A stretch of 15,504 nucleotides of DNA from Rickettsiales bacterium. GTDB taxonomy: Bacteria > Pseudomonadota > Alphaproteobacteria > Rickettsiales > UBA3002. The stretch covers positions 1 to 15,504 of the forward strand of contig JAIXZB010000159.1 in assembly GCA_027489915.1 (NCBI GenBank), in the 5' to 3' direction. A program made the position numbers and the translations under genes. The notes under the pieces were generated by a model that did not search any database, was not told the origin of the DNA, and worked only from the letters and a program-made list of their open reading frames with translations. Positions 6,096 through 13,230 of the stretch are shown one piece after another (the stretch's first letter is position 1; each line of letters starts with the position of its first letter).

Positions 6096-7436
6096 CTAAC
6101 GTACCCCGCGTGGCAAGCGCAGCGTCACCACCAACCCCACCACTCCACCTTGGGTATCGCGCTTATTATCGAGGCTGATTTCGCCACCATGCGCATGGGC
6201 AATATCGCGCGCAATCGAAAGCCCAAGTCCCACACCGCCCGTTTTCGTATTGCGCGAGGCTTCCAAACGCGTAAAGGGCTTGAACACTTCTTCATGCGCA
6301 GTTTCGGGAATGCCAGGGCCAGCATCTTCCACCCGAATCCGCACGAAAGTTGCACTCGATTCCACATGCACCACGGCACGCTGGCCATAGCGCAACGCAT
6401 TATCAATCAGATTAGTGATGCAGCGTTTAATCGATTGCGGGCGCAAAGTAATCTGCGTGGGCTCAGCAGGAATATCTTGCAAATACACCGCTTTGCCGCC
6501 CTGCGTGTAGCGCCCCACTACTTCACGCACCAGATCCATCACCTCGATCATCTCAGGTGGCTCGGGCACATCGCCACGCGCGAAATCGAGGTATTCCTGA
6601 ATCATGTATTTCATGTCGGTGATATCATCTTCGAGCGTCTTCTTTTGCGCTTCATGCAAAGGAGCCATTGCTATCTGAAGCTGCATGCGCGTCAGTGGCG
6701 TGCGCAAATCATGGCTGATACCTGCCAGCATTTCGGTACGGGTGGCAATTTGGCGGCGCAGCCTTTCGCGCATAATCAGAAACGCCCTGCCCGCTTGGCG
6801 CACTTCAGCCGCACCACTGGGTTTAAAATCTTCTGCATCCTGCCCCATACCAAAGCGTTCGGCGGTTTTGGCAAGCTCAGTAATGGGACGCACCTGATTA
6901 CGCAGAAACAACACCGCCACCGTAATCAGCAGCATCGCGCTTCCCACCATCCACAACACAAACACCTGCGTGGTGTTAGATGCCAAGCGCTTGCGCGTGG
7001 TTTGCAGTTTAATCACCTGCGCATCATGCGTCGCCACACGCACCAGAATATCGTTATTATCATTCACGGTGATAATGCTCACAGGCAGATTAATGCGCTG
7101 CTTCACATCTTTGTAAAATGTGCGGTAGGCTTTTTCGCTATATCCGCCTTTGAAGGGCTCACTCGCGCGCGGCACCAGCGCCATATGCATGCCCATATTC
7201 GCTGCCTGCTCTTTAGCGTATTCACGGCTTTCCGTGCTTGCATTGCGCTGCAGGGTGGTCACAAGCATCGTCACTTCACCGGCAAGTGCGTTGCTCATGT
7301 TGCGAGCCACCGTATCCCAGTGACGCTCGAAAAAGAAATACGCAACGAGTGCCTGCATCAAAAACACTGGCAGCAATAAAATCAGCAGCGCCCGCGAGAA
7401 AAGCGAAGTTGGAAGCCAACGCTTAAGCGAAATCAC
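6096..7436 (-). CDS. Sensor histidine kinase, EnvZ-like
   Basis: Membrane sensor kinase of a two-component pair; it autophosphorylates on His and passes phosphate to the response regulator encoded just upstream. With the start used here it has 446 residues (E. coli EnvZ: 450). The order is a first membrane segment (12-35), a periplasmic sensor region (about 36-155), a second membrane segment (156-178), HAMP (179-231), an H-box ISHDLRTPLTR with His242, an N-box NLIDNALRYG with Asn346, a G1 box DAGPGIP (371-377) and a G2 box GGVGLGLSIA (400-409). The start is uncertain. GTG 7434-7436 has AGGA eight bases upstream and yields MISLKRWLPTSLF, as in related kinases. ATGs at 7466 and 7472 would overlap the regulator gene by 11-17 bases. 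The frame is open to 7754, but that part is a shadow of the regulator. The stimulus is unknown. Confidence 0.9.
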   Translation of the reverse strand: MISLKRWLPTSLFSRALLILLLPVFLMQALVAYFFFERHWDTVARNMSNALAGEVTMLVTTLQRNASTESREYAKEQAANMGMHMALVPRASEPFKGGYSEKAYRTFYKDVKQRINLPVSIITVNDNNDILVRVATHDAQVIKLQTTRKRLASNTTQVFVLWMVGSAMLLITVAVLFLRNQVRPITELAKTAERFGMGQDAEDFKPSGAAEVRQAGRAFLIMRERLRRQIATRTEMLAGISHDLRTPLTRMQLQIAMAPLHEAQKKTLEDDITDMKYMIQEYLDFARGDVPEPPEMIEVMDLVREVVGRYTQGGKAVYLQDIPAEPTQITLRPQSIKRCITNLIDNALRYGQRAVVHVESSATFVRIRVEDAGPGIPETAHEEVFKPFTRLEASRNTKTGGVGLGLSIARDIAHAHGGEISLDNKRDTQGGVVGLVVTLRLPRGVR

Positions 7437-7455
7437 ACGGCGTTTCCTGAGAAGT

Positions 7456-8157
7456 CTACGATGCATATCCATCCATAATGAGTGCGTATCCTGCATGGCG
7501 AACGGTCTGAATGTAAAGCGGTTTGCTTGGGTTCGCTTCGATTTTTTTACGCAGGCGGTTAATCTGCACATCCACCGAACGTGCATTGCCCCCATGCGCT
7601 TCCATCGAAGCATCGGCCAATATTTCGCGGCTGACGGGTTTTCCTGCAGCCTCCGCAAGCGCCCGCAAGCAGCCAAGTTCGCTGCTGGTAAGATAGACAG
7701 GCACATCGTTTTGCACCAATTTACCCGAATGCGGGTGAAATATAAACGCGCCAAAACGCACCGCGCGCGCTTCGGAAACAGGTTTCTGGGTGCGGCTTAG
7801 AATGTTACGAATGCGTAGCAGCAGCTCTTTAGGCTGAAAAGGTTTTACCAAATAGTCATCGGCGCCCGATTCCAGTCCTCCAATACGGTCTTCTGCTTCA
7901 CCCAGCGCAGTGAGTAATAACACAGGCGGGCCATCTGCATCGCGCAATTGCTTGGCAAGCACGGTGCCGCGCTCACGTGGCATCATCACATCCAGCACCA
8001 CCATATCGGGGGTGAGAAGCTGCAATACTGCGCGCGCCTCGTCTGCATGTTCTGCAGCCGTAGTGATGAATCCTTCCGCGCGTAAAAACTGCACCAGAAG
8101 TGCGCGCAATTTGTCATCGTCATCGACAATAAGGATATGAGGGGCAAGGCTGTTCAT
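7456..8157 (-). CDS. OmpR/PetR-type response regulator
   Basis: DNA-binding response regulator of 233 residues, partner of the kinase downstream. The receiver domain (8-118) has the acidic pocket DDDD at 12-15, the phospho-acceptor Asp56 (VVLDVMMP), Thr83 (LLLTA) and Lys105 (YLVKPF). The C-terminal OmpR/PhoB winged helix (about 132-228) includes YLTSSELGCLRAL, RSVDVQINRLRKKIE as recognition region and YIQTVRHAGYAL as wing. The sequence most resembles the alphaproteobacterial PetR/OmpR-like branch. ATG 8155-8157 is chosen; upstream is only a weak GGATAGG. The gene begins 36 bases after Smr and no promoter is obvious between them, so transcription from mltA-smr is likely. Regulated genes cannot be read from this sequence. 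Confidence 0.93.
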   Translation of the reverse strand: MNSLAPHILIVDDDDKLRALLVQFLRAEGFITTAAEHADEARAVLQLLTPDMVVLDVMMPRERGTVLAKQLRDADGPPVLLLTALGEAEDRIGGLESGADDYLVKPFQPKELLLRIRNILSRTQKPVSEARAVRFGAFIFHPHSGKLVQNDVPVYLTSSELGCLRALAEAAGKPVSREILADASMEAHGGNARSVDVQINRLRKKIEANPSKPLYIQTVRHAGYALIMDGYAS

Positions 8158-8193
8158 AGCCTATCCATAAGCTGATTTTTATGCAGCGTCATC

Positions 8194-8724
8194 TCACAAA
8201 TCACGCCTGCGTTTTAACATCACCAACACCGCCCCCTCGCCACCCAATCGCTGCGGGGCATAGGTTGCTGCTACCACATGCATACGAATAGCTCCATCAT
8301 TCAACCAGTGCGGTACTTCGCGCTTAAGCACCCCATCGCCTCCGCGCCCCTTTCCAGTAATAACCGCCAGCACACGTTCACCCCGCGCAACCATGCTTCG
8401 AATAGTGCGCTCCAGCGCATCAAAAGCTTCTACGCGCCCGTATCCATGCAAATCGAGCGCGCAATCAACGGGCAATTCGCCACGCTTGAACCTGCGCGCA
8501 TTCAACCCATCCATCATATGCGCGTCCCCAATGCGTATCGGCGACTGTGGCACTTTACGCTGCGTTTTTACCACTGGTGTAGGTACTGCAATCTCTTGCG
8601 GCAACATGGCCGGTTCTGACAACACAAATTCCACATCTTCGCCTGCGTGGAATTTGGTGTCATGGCGCGTGGCTTGCTGCCACAAAGCACGTTCTTCAGG
8701 CGTTAAATCACGCGAGCGCACCAC
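8194..8724 (-). CDS. Smr domain protein (small MutS-related)
   Basis: A 176-residue protein with a C-terminal Smr domain. After a variable, probably disordered N-terminal half comes the domain: CALDLHGYGRVEAFDAL (88-104) with the DLHG motif at 91-94, then ERVLAVITGKGRGGDGVLKREVPHWL (117-141), including the TGKG loop, and a basic end VLVMLKRRRDL. Smr domains are nucleases acting on DNA or RNA; the stand-alone bacterial form (compare E. coli SmrA/SmrB) includes a collided-ribosome endonuclease, but this one cannot be assigned to that role from sequence alone. The start is GTG 8722-8724, three bases after the mltA stop; a second GTG follows immediately. The spacing indicates co-transcription and possible translational coupling with mltA. 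Confidence 0.9.
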   Translation of the reverse strand: MVRSRDLTPEERALWQQATRHDTKFHAGEDVEFVLSEPAMLPQEIAVPTPVVKTQRKVPQSPIRIGDAHMMDGLNARRFKRGELPVDCALDLHGYGRVEAFDALERTIRSMVARGERVLAVITGKGRGGDGVLKREVPHWLNDGAIRMHVVAATYAPQRLGGEGAVLVMLKRRRDL

Positions 8725-8727
8725 GCA

Positions 8728-9846
8728 CTAAAACCACTGCGTCGGATTCAGTACCGAAGAAGTGCCTGATTTTGGCAGCAGCCAAAACACTTTCGCTGGG
8801 GTGTTCTGATGCCCTGCATGCCACTCCGCGTGATCACCGCGCCCAAAGAAAATATCATAGCGGATAGGGCCGATAATCGCTCCGCCTGTATCCTGCGCTA
8901 CCATCAATTTACGGTAGGACTTTTTGAAAATCGCATGCGGGTCAGTAATGCTGGTAGCCAGGTAAATCGGCGAGCCGTAAGGTACACGGTCATCGTCCAC
9001 CGCAATGGAACGGTTCGGGGTGAGCGACACGCCGATTGCGCCCTTTGCATACGCCCCACCAGGAACTGCCTTAAAGAAAATATAGGATGGGTTGGTGTTC
9101 ATAATTTCTTGTGCCTTTGCAGGGTTTGCGCGCAACCAGTCACGAATGGTTTGCATAGTCACGGTTTGCAAATACCCACGCTCTTTCAGTACCCGTCCAA
9201 TCGGCACATAGCCATGGCCATTTTGCTGGGCATATTGCAGCCCCATTATGCTGCCATCTTCCATGCGCACCTTGCCCGAACCTTGGATATGCAGGAAAAA
9301 CAGCATCACCGCGTCATCCACATACATCAGCACAGGGGCTTTGCCTGCCAATGCTCCTGCTTCAATTTGTGCACGCGAGAAGCTGGGTTTTTTGAAATTA
9401 TATGGCACCCCATATACTGGTACATTAAAACGCGCGGAGCGCGTTTTCGCGCCGTGCAGCAGGGGTTCATAATAGCCTGTTGTTAGCCCTTTGCTACTCG
9501 CACCCGTCACCGCTCGGTACGGTATGAAATGCTGCTCAAAAAACAACTTTGCCTCTTCATCGGTTGGCGAGGTTAGGTGCGCCGCCGCGCCGCAGGCGCG
9601 CTGCCACGCGGCAGCATCTGCGTAACGCACTCCATTTTTAGTGACATAACTATTGCCTCTGCGTGCATTCACCCCGCAGGTTTGTGCAAACACATTGAAG
9701 GCACTTGCATGTTCATCACGCTCCCAACCAGGTAAATCATCGTAAGATGCTTCCGTAAGCGTAAGCTTATTGGGATCTCCCCCCATGCCACCGTCACAGG
9801 CAGCAAGCAGTGTTAGCATGATAAACGGTATAACTATACGCCGCAT
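8728..9846 (-). CDS. mltA: Membrane-bound lytic murein transglycosylase A, lipoprotein
   Basis: MltA cleaves the glycan strands of peptidoglycan with formation of 1,6-anhydromuramic acid, anchored as a lipoprotein facing the periplasm. The 372 residues start with a lipoprotein signal whose lipobox LLAAC places the lipidated Cys at 17. The MltA core then follows: GYYEPLLHG (124-132), FFLHIQGSGKVRMEDGSIMGLQYAQQNGHGY (183-213, two signatures in one), NPSYIFFK (252-259), PYGSPIYLAT (289-298) and the 3D domain with MVAQDTGGAI...RYDIFFG, in which Asp319 and Asp331 are the conserved acids, the latter at the place of the catalytic Asp. Length matches E. coli MltA (365). The start ATG has a strong AAGGAG six bases upstream. 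A 70-base gap separates it from the Tim44-like gene; I see no good promoter there. Confidence 0.96.
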   Translation of the reverse strand: MRRIVIPFIMLTLLAACDGGMGGDPNKLTLTEASYDDLPGWERDEHASAFNVFAQTCGVNARRGNSYVTKNGVRYADAAAWQRACGAAAHLTSPTDEEAKLFFEQHFIPYRAVTGASSKGLTTGYYEPLLHGAKTRSARFNVPVYGVPYNFKKPSFSRAQIEAGALAGKAPVLMYVDDAVMLFFLHIQGSGKVRMEDGSIMGLQYAQQNGHGYVPIGRVLKERGYLQTVTMQTIRDWLRANPAKAQEIMNTNPSYIFFKAVPGGAYAKGAIGVSLTPNRSIAVDDDRVPYGSPIYLATSITDPHAIFKKSYRKLMVAQDTGGAIIGPIRYDIFFGRGDHAEWHAGHQNTPAKVFWLLPKSGTSSVLNPTQWF

Positions 9847-9916
9847 AGGTGGCTCCTTTGTGAGCTGTCACTATGCTACGGCGTCTGCGCTGGTTGCAAG
9901 CGTTGCGTGAAACTTA

Positions 9917-10582
9917 TCAGGTCTCAATAATCACCCAGTTCGGGTCGCTCGATTTGAGGTCGCGGCTAAAGCCCCATGTATCATCGATTTCCACTTCCTG
10001 CGAGACATCGCCTTCAATAATCTCCCCGCTTTTATCCTTCACCAGCTGAATCTGGTCGCTGGTGAAAAACACGCGGATGGTGGCTTTGCTGCCTTGCAGT
10101 TTCGCTTCCTTGATTTCTGCTTTCGCAATGGAAAGTAGCGTGTTTTGCACCTGCTCGCCCTTAGCTTCCTGCTCTTTAATGGCCGCTTCAAACTGTGTGT
10201 AGAGCGGCTTATCCAGCAGCATACGCAGCGTCTCTAAGTCGCGGTTGCGGTAAGCTTCAATTGTCATTTCAAATGCACTGCGTGCACCTTCTAAAAACCC
10301 TTCGGCTGTAAAATCTGCATCGATTTTGTTCATATCACGTAATGTGCCCTGAATTTCCGGGCTAAATGCTTCGAACGTTACGGTGGGAATCGAGGCAGCA
10401 AGGGCTTCTTTGGTAGGAAGCTGAATCACGCGCTCGTTTTCATCTGCCTGTTGTTTGGCACGGGCAATGTCGCTGGGGTCGCGGCCTGTTTTATCGCCTA
10501 ACATGCTGCGATAGCGCAGGATAATAAAGGCGGCAATCGCACCGAGAATTATAATATCACCGATAGGAAATCCGTCGCTCAT
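9917..10582 (-). CDS. Tim44-like domain protein, inner-membrane anchored
   Basis: A 221-residue protein: one N-terminal membrane segment (about residues 6-22), a basic and acidic linker with many charged residues (RYRSMLGDKTGRDPSD), and a C-terminal Tim44-like domain from about residue 85 (EGFLEGARSAFEMTIEAYRNRDLE, then LLDKPLYTQFEAAIKEQEAKGE, ending DTWGFSRDL...WVIIET). The domain is shared with mitochondrial Tim44. A Caulobacter homologue, TimA, is an inner-membrane protein, but its role in bacteria is not settled. ATG 10582 is preferred; an in-frame GTG at 10588 would add two residues. Adjacent to secB and mltA, the same neighbourhood as in other alphaproteobacteria. Nearness to secB invites an export-related guess, which the sequence does not test. 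Confidence 0.9.
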   Translation of the reverse strand: MSDGFPIGDIIILGAIAAFIILRYRSMLGDKTGRDPSDIARAKQQADENERVIQLPTKEALAASIPTVTFEAFSPEIQGTLRDMNKIDADFTAEGFLEGARSAFEMTIEAYRNRDLETLRMLLDKPLYTQFEAAIKEQEAKGEQVQNTLLSIAKAEIKEAKLQGSKATIRVFFTSDQIQLVKDKSGEIIEGDVSQEVEIDDTWGFSRDLKSSDPNWVIIET

Positions 10583-10603
10583 ATACACATCCAGAAATTC
10601 GTG

Positions 10604-10652
10604 TTGTCGCTTTTTCTATGACTGATATATGGGTCTAAACAAAGGAAAGCAA
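10604..10652. promoter_or_regulatory. Overlapping divergent promoters of secB and the Tim44-like gene
   Basis: Rightward: TTGTCG (10604-10609), 16 bases, TATATG (10626-10631), pointing to secB with a leader of about 17 bases. Leftward, read on the minus strand: TTGCTT (10652-10647), 17 bases, TATATC (10629-10624), pointing to the Tim44-like gene. The two -10 elements occupy the same bases on opposite strands, and the leftward -35 overlaps the secB leader just after its AAAGGA ribosome site. Neither promoter is near consensus at -35. Confidence 0.45.
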
Positions 10653-10654
10653 CC

Positions 10655-11119
10655 ATGACCGATACAAATACCCCCGAATCCCAGCCCGAACAGGCACCTG
10701 CAAGCTTCTTGTTGCGTAGCCAGTACATCAAAGACCTCTCATTTGAAAACCCTCGCGCGCCAGGCATCTATGCCTCGCTCACCGAAGCACCCGCAATCGA
10801 CGTGCAGCTTAACCTCACCGCTCAGCGCGTCGCCGACGCACTGTTCGAGCTTACCGTGCATATCGCCGTGCGCTCGGTTGCCGATAAACAAACCGTGTTT
10901 CTCGTCGATTTGGCCTATGCAGGGTTGTTTGAAGCCATCAGTATTCCCGAGGATCAGATTGAACAGGCCGTACTGGTGCAAGGCGCATTCCTGATTTTCC
11001 CCTATGCACGCCGCATCATCTCCGATGTCACACGCGATGGCGGGTTCCCTGCACTCAATTTAGAGCCGATAGATTTCTTTGCGCTCTATCTACGCAACCG
11101 CCAGCAGCCTGCGGCGTAA
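10655..11119 (+). CDS. secB: Protein-export chaperone SecB
   Basis: SecB holds unfolded precursor proteins in the cytosol and delivers them to SecA for export. The 154 residues equal the family length (E. coli 155). The family pattern is complete: QYIKDLSFENP (23-33), VQLNLTAQRVADALFELTVHIAV, the SecA/substrate-side VDLAYAGLFEA and the conserved FLIFPYARRIISDVTRDGGFPALNLEPIDFFALY block (about 112-145). The short N-terminal extension rich in Pro, Gln and Glu is common in alphaproteobacteria. A ribosome site AAAGGA precedes ATG. It is divergent from the Tim44-like gene and convergent with dnaQ, one base between the two stops, as often seen in this group. Confidence 0.97.
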   Translation: MTDTNTPESQPEQAPASFLLRSQYIKDLSFENPRAPGIYASLTEAPAIDVQLNLTAQRVADALFELTVHIAVRSVADKQTVFLVDLAYAGLFEAISIPEDQIEQAVLVQGAFLIFPYARRIISDVTRDGGFPALNLEPIDFFALYLRNRQQPAA

Positions 11120-11120
11120 A

Positions 11121-11807
11121 TTACCCCGCCAATTCACGCCATAGCGGTTTTTTTATCTTATCAAGCAGCGCTTTGTGCGCTGCTTTTTCTTCCGCACTCG
11201 CAGGGAAATGGCGTTCGGGGATGGAAGTGTGGCCACGAAAGCCAATGCTTGCTTCTTCCTGCTCTTCTTCCTCTTTTTTCAGCTGCATGGCACTTTGTCT
11301 GCCACCCAGCAATTCAAGATACACATCTGCAAGCAGTTCCGAATCGAGCAATGCTCCGTGTTTGGTGCGTTTGCCCAAATCAATATCAAAGCGTTTGCAC
11401 AGCGCATCCAAACTTGCAGGCTGACCAGGGAATTTCTGTCGCGCCATAATCACCGTGTCAATGGCGCGTGTAGCGTCTATCAATGGTAAATTCTCACGCT
11501 CCAATTCAGCGTTCAAGAACTTCAAATCGAAATTGGCATTATGGATGATGAGCTTGGTATCGCCAATAAACTCCAAAAAAGCTTTGGCAATGGTTTTGAA
11601 TAGCGGCTTGTCGCTCAAGAAATGCGCACTTAACCCATGCACACGCTCGGCTTCGGGCGGCATATCGCGCTCGGGGTTCAAATACGTGTGAAACACCGTG
11701 CCTGTTGCCACATGGTTCATCAGCTCCACACAGCCAATTTCCACAATGCGGTGGCCACTGTAAGGATCAAGCCCTGTGGTTTCGGTATCGAGTACTATTT
11801 CTCTCAT
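11121..11807 (-). CDS. dnaQ: DNA polymerase III epsilon subunit (3'-5' proofreading exonuclease)
   Basis: Epsilon removes mispaired bases during replication as part of the Pol III core. The 228 residues carry the DEDDh exonuclease set: Asp7 and Glu9 in the N-terminal LDTETTGLDP, Asp94 in NANFDLKFL, and His150 with Asp155 in HGALLDSELLADVY. After the catalytic domain comes an acidic linker (residues 178-185, nearly all Glu), then a C-terminal helical tail (SAEEKAAHKALLDKIKKPLW) at the place where epsilon binds the alpha polymerase subunit. ATG 11805-11807 has AAGGA upstream with good spacing. It is the last gene of the leftward group starting at PPSR; 28 bases separate it from coaE. No terminator fits between it and secB. 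Confidence 0.96.
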   Translation of the reverse strand: MREIVLDTETTGLDPYSGHRIVEIGCVELMNHVATGTVFHTYLNPERDMPPEAERVHGLSAHFLSDKPLFKTIAKAFLEFIGDTKLIIHNANFDLKFLNAELERENLPLIDATRAIDTVIMARQKFPGQPASLDALCKRFDIDLGKRTKHGALLDSELLADVYLELLGGRQSAMQLKKEEEEQEEASIGFRGHTSIPERHFPASAEEKAAHKALLDKIKKPLWRELAG

Positions 11808-11835
11808 ATTTTATCCTTAAGCGAGCGTTCGATTT

Positions 11836-12414
11836 TTACATAATCTTCTGCAGTAATCCATCCACCTGTGCTTGTGTGTGATCCAACGTTCCGCTGGTAT
11901 CAATCACCTTATCCGCACGCCGATTGCGCACCTCCTCAGGCAATTGACGGCTCAGCATAAATTCCAGCTTCGCCTCACTTACATTCGGGCGCTGCATGGC
12001 ACGCTTGATGCGCAACGCTTCGGGCGCGCTCGCGGTAATGGTAACATCGCACAACACATCCGCCGCCGTTTCAAATAACAACGGAATTTCCAGCACGCAG
12101 AGCTTCGCTCCCGACGCTTTCTGCTGCGCAATGAAGGTTTCTTCTTCCGCGCGCACCAGCGGGTGCAATACATCCTCGAGCAGCTTCAATTTATCAGGAT
12201 TAGCAAAGACAATACTGCCAAGCTTTTTGCGGTTGATGGATCCCTGCTCCACCGCGTCAGGGAAATGCACGGCAACGGTGCTTTTAGCGGCACCTTCCAG
12301 CAACCCATGCACCACCGCATCTGCATCGAGTGTGGCAATGCCATGAAAGCGGAACCGCTCCGCAATAGTCGATTTACCGCTGGCAATGCCGCCTGTAAGC
12401 CCTATCACTAGCAT
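11836..12414 (-). CDS. coaE: Dephospho-CoA kinase
   Basis: Final step of coenzyme A synthesis: phosphorylates the 3'-OH of dephospho-CoA with ATP. The 192 residues match the family. The Walker A loop GGIASGKST is at 8-16, followed by LDADAVVHGLL with the conserved Asp30/Asp32, then HPLVRAEEETF, LEIPLLFE (the CoA-binding ExPLLFE-type motif) and the lid-region Arg residues in LSRQLPEEVRNRRAD, ending with VIDTSGTLD. The ATG overlaps the end of aroE by seven bases (ATGCTAG contains the aroE stop), so translation is likely coupled. Part of the conserved origin-proximal cluster. Confidence 0.96.
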   Translation of the reverse strand: MLVIGLTGGIASGKSTIAERFRFHGIATLDADAVVHGLLEGAAKSTVAVHFPDAVEQGSINRKKLGSIVFANPDKLKLLEDVLHPLVRAEEETFIAQQKASGAKLCVLEIPLLFETAADVLCDVTITASAPEALRIKRAMQRPNVSEAKLEFMLSRQLPEEVRNRRADKVIDTSGTLDHTQAQVDGLLQKIM

Positions 12415-13229
12415 GGCATCTCCTTCAGCACATATGTGCGCAATTCCTCTGTTACCTCAGGTGTCACACCCCACCATAGCGCAAATGCTTTTTGCGCTTG
12501 ATAGAGCAGCATGCCAAGCCCATCGACCGTAGCGAGTCCGCGCGCTGCGGCATCTGCAAGGAGCGGTGTCACAAGCGGTGCATAGACAATATCATACACC
12601 ACCGTCTGCGCAGGCAATGCTTCCATCGGCAGCACTAGTGGCGCGTTCGCTTTCATACCTGCGCTGGTGGTGTTGGTAAGCAGACTAGCCGTTGCAAACA
12701 CATGGGCTGCGCCGTCCATCGTTGAGGCTTCCACACCGCATTCCTGCGCCAAGGCGGCAGCCGTCTCATAGGTACGATTAATAATGGTAATGCGCGCCGC
12801 ACCTTCCTGCTTTAGTGCATACACTGCCGCACGCGCCGCGCCGCCCGCACCCAGCACCACGGTATGCTGAAATAACTCTGCATTATCTGGCTGCGCATGT
12901 TTCAGGTGCGTGATAAATCCATATGCATCCGTATTGCTACCATGCCATGTTCCATTGTCGCAGGTTATCGTATTCACCGCACCAATGGTGCGTGCGGTGT
13001 CATCTACATCCCCTACTAATGCCATCACCGCTTGCTTGTGTGGCACCGTCACATTCAAGCCCCGCAGGGGCGTTTTTTTTAATTTTTCCCACCCTTCCGC
13101 AAGCGCCTCTGGAGCTATATCATACAAACAATACGCACCCTCTATCCCATGTTGCCTCAGCCAATAACTATGAATTTTCGGCGAGAGTGAATGTGCAACA
13201 GGGTGGCCAATCAGTCCGGTGGTCTGCAT
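12408..13229 (-). CDS. aroE: Shikimate dehydrogenase (NADP+)
   Basis: Reduces 3-dehydroshikimate to shikimate in aromatic amino acid synthesis. With the start at 13229 it has 273 residues (E. coli 272), and every key residue falls at the same number as in E. coli within one: Ser14 and Ser16 (HSLSP), Lys65 (TVPHK), Asn86 (AVNT) and Asp101 (NTDAYG). The NADP loop GAGGAARAA is at 127-135, with NRT at 151-153 recognising the adenosine phosphate. DGLGMLLYQAQKAF is the C-terminal signature. The frame extends to a GTG at 13250, but ATG 13229 directly follows the PPSR stop (TGA-T-ATG) with AGGTGGGG upstream, and gives the correct motif numbering. Fully embedded in the PPSR-aroE-coaE-dnaQ operon. Confidence 0.96.
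   Translation of the reverse strand: MQTTGLIGHPVAHSLSPKIHSYWLRQHGIEGAYCLYDIAPEALAEGWEKLKKTPLRGLNVTVPHKQAVMALVGDVDDTARTIGAVNTITCDNGTWHGSNTDAYGFITHLKHAQPDNAELFQHTVVLGAGGAARAAVYALKQEGAARITIINRTYETAAALAQECGVEASTMDGAAHVFATASLLTNTTSAGMKANAPLVLPMEALPAQTVVYDIVYAPLVTPLLADAAARGLATVDGLGMLLYQAQKAFALWWGVTPEVTEELRTYVLKEMPC
13059..13080 (+). other. Terminator-like hairpin inside aroE (antisense strand)
   Basis: GCCCC (13059-13063), loop GCA, GGGGC (13067-13071), then G and eight T (13073-13080) on the plus strand. The form is that of an intrinsic terminator, but it lies within the coding sequence of aroE, which runs on the other strand. It may be incidental to the codons for Lys-Lys-Thr-Pro-Leu-Arg-Gly, or may stop antisense transcripts. 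Confidence 0.35.
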
Positions 13230-13230
13230 A

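Noticed and set aside
6150..7379. 409-codon open frame on the plus strand
   Set aside because: It is antisense to the histidine kinase, whose motifs are complete. Composition (very His/Arg-rich) is that of a codon-bias shadow.
7437..7754. N-terminal extension of the histidine kinase frame
   Set aside because: It overlaps the response regulator gene by nearly 300 bases and resembles no sensor domain.
9894..9899. TTGCAA in the mltA leader as a fourth copy of the phasin-type dyad
   Set aside because: Only the six-base core is present, without symmetric flanks; expected by chance.
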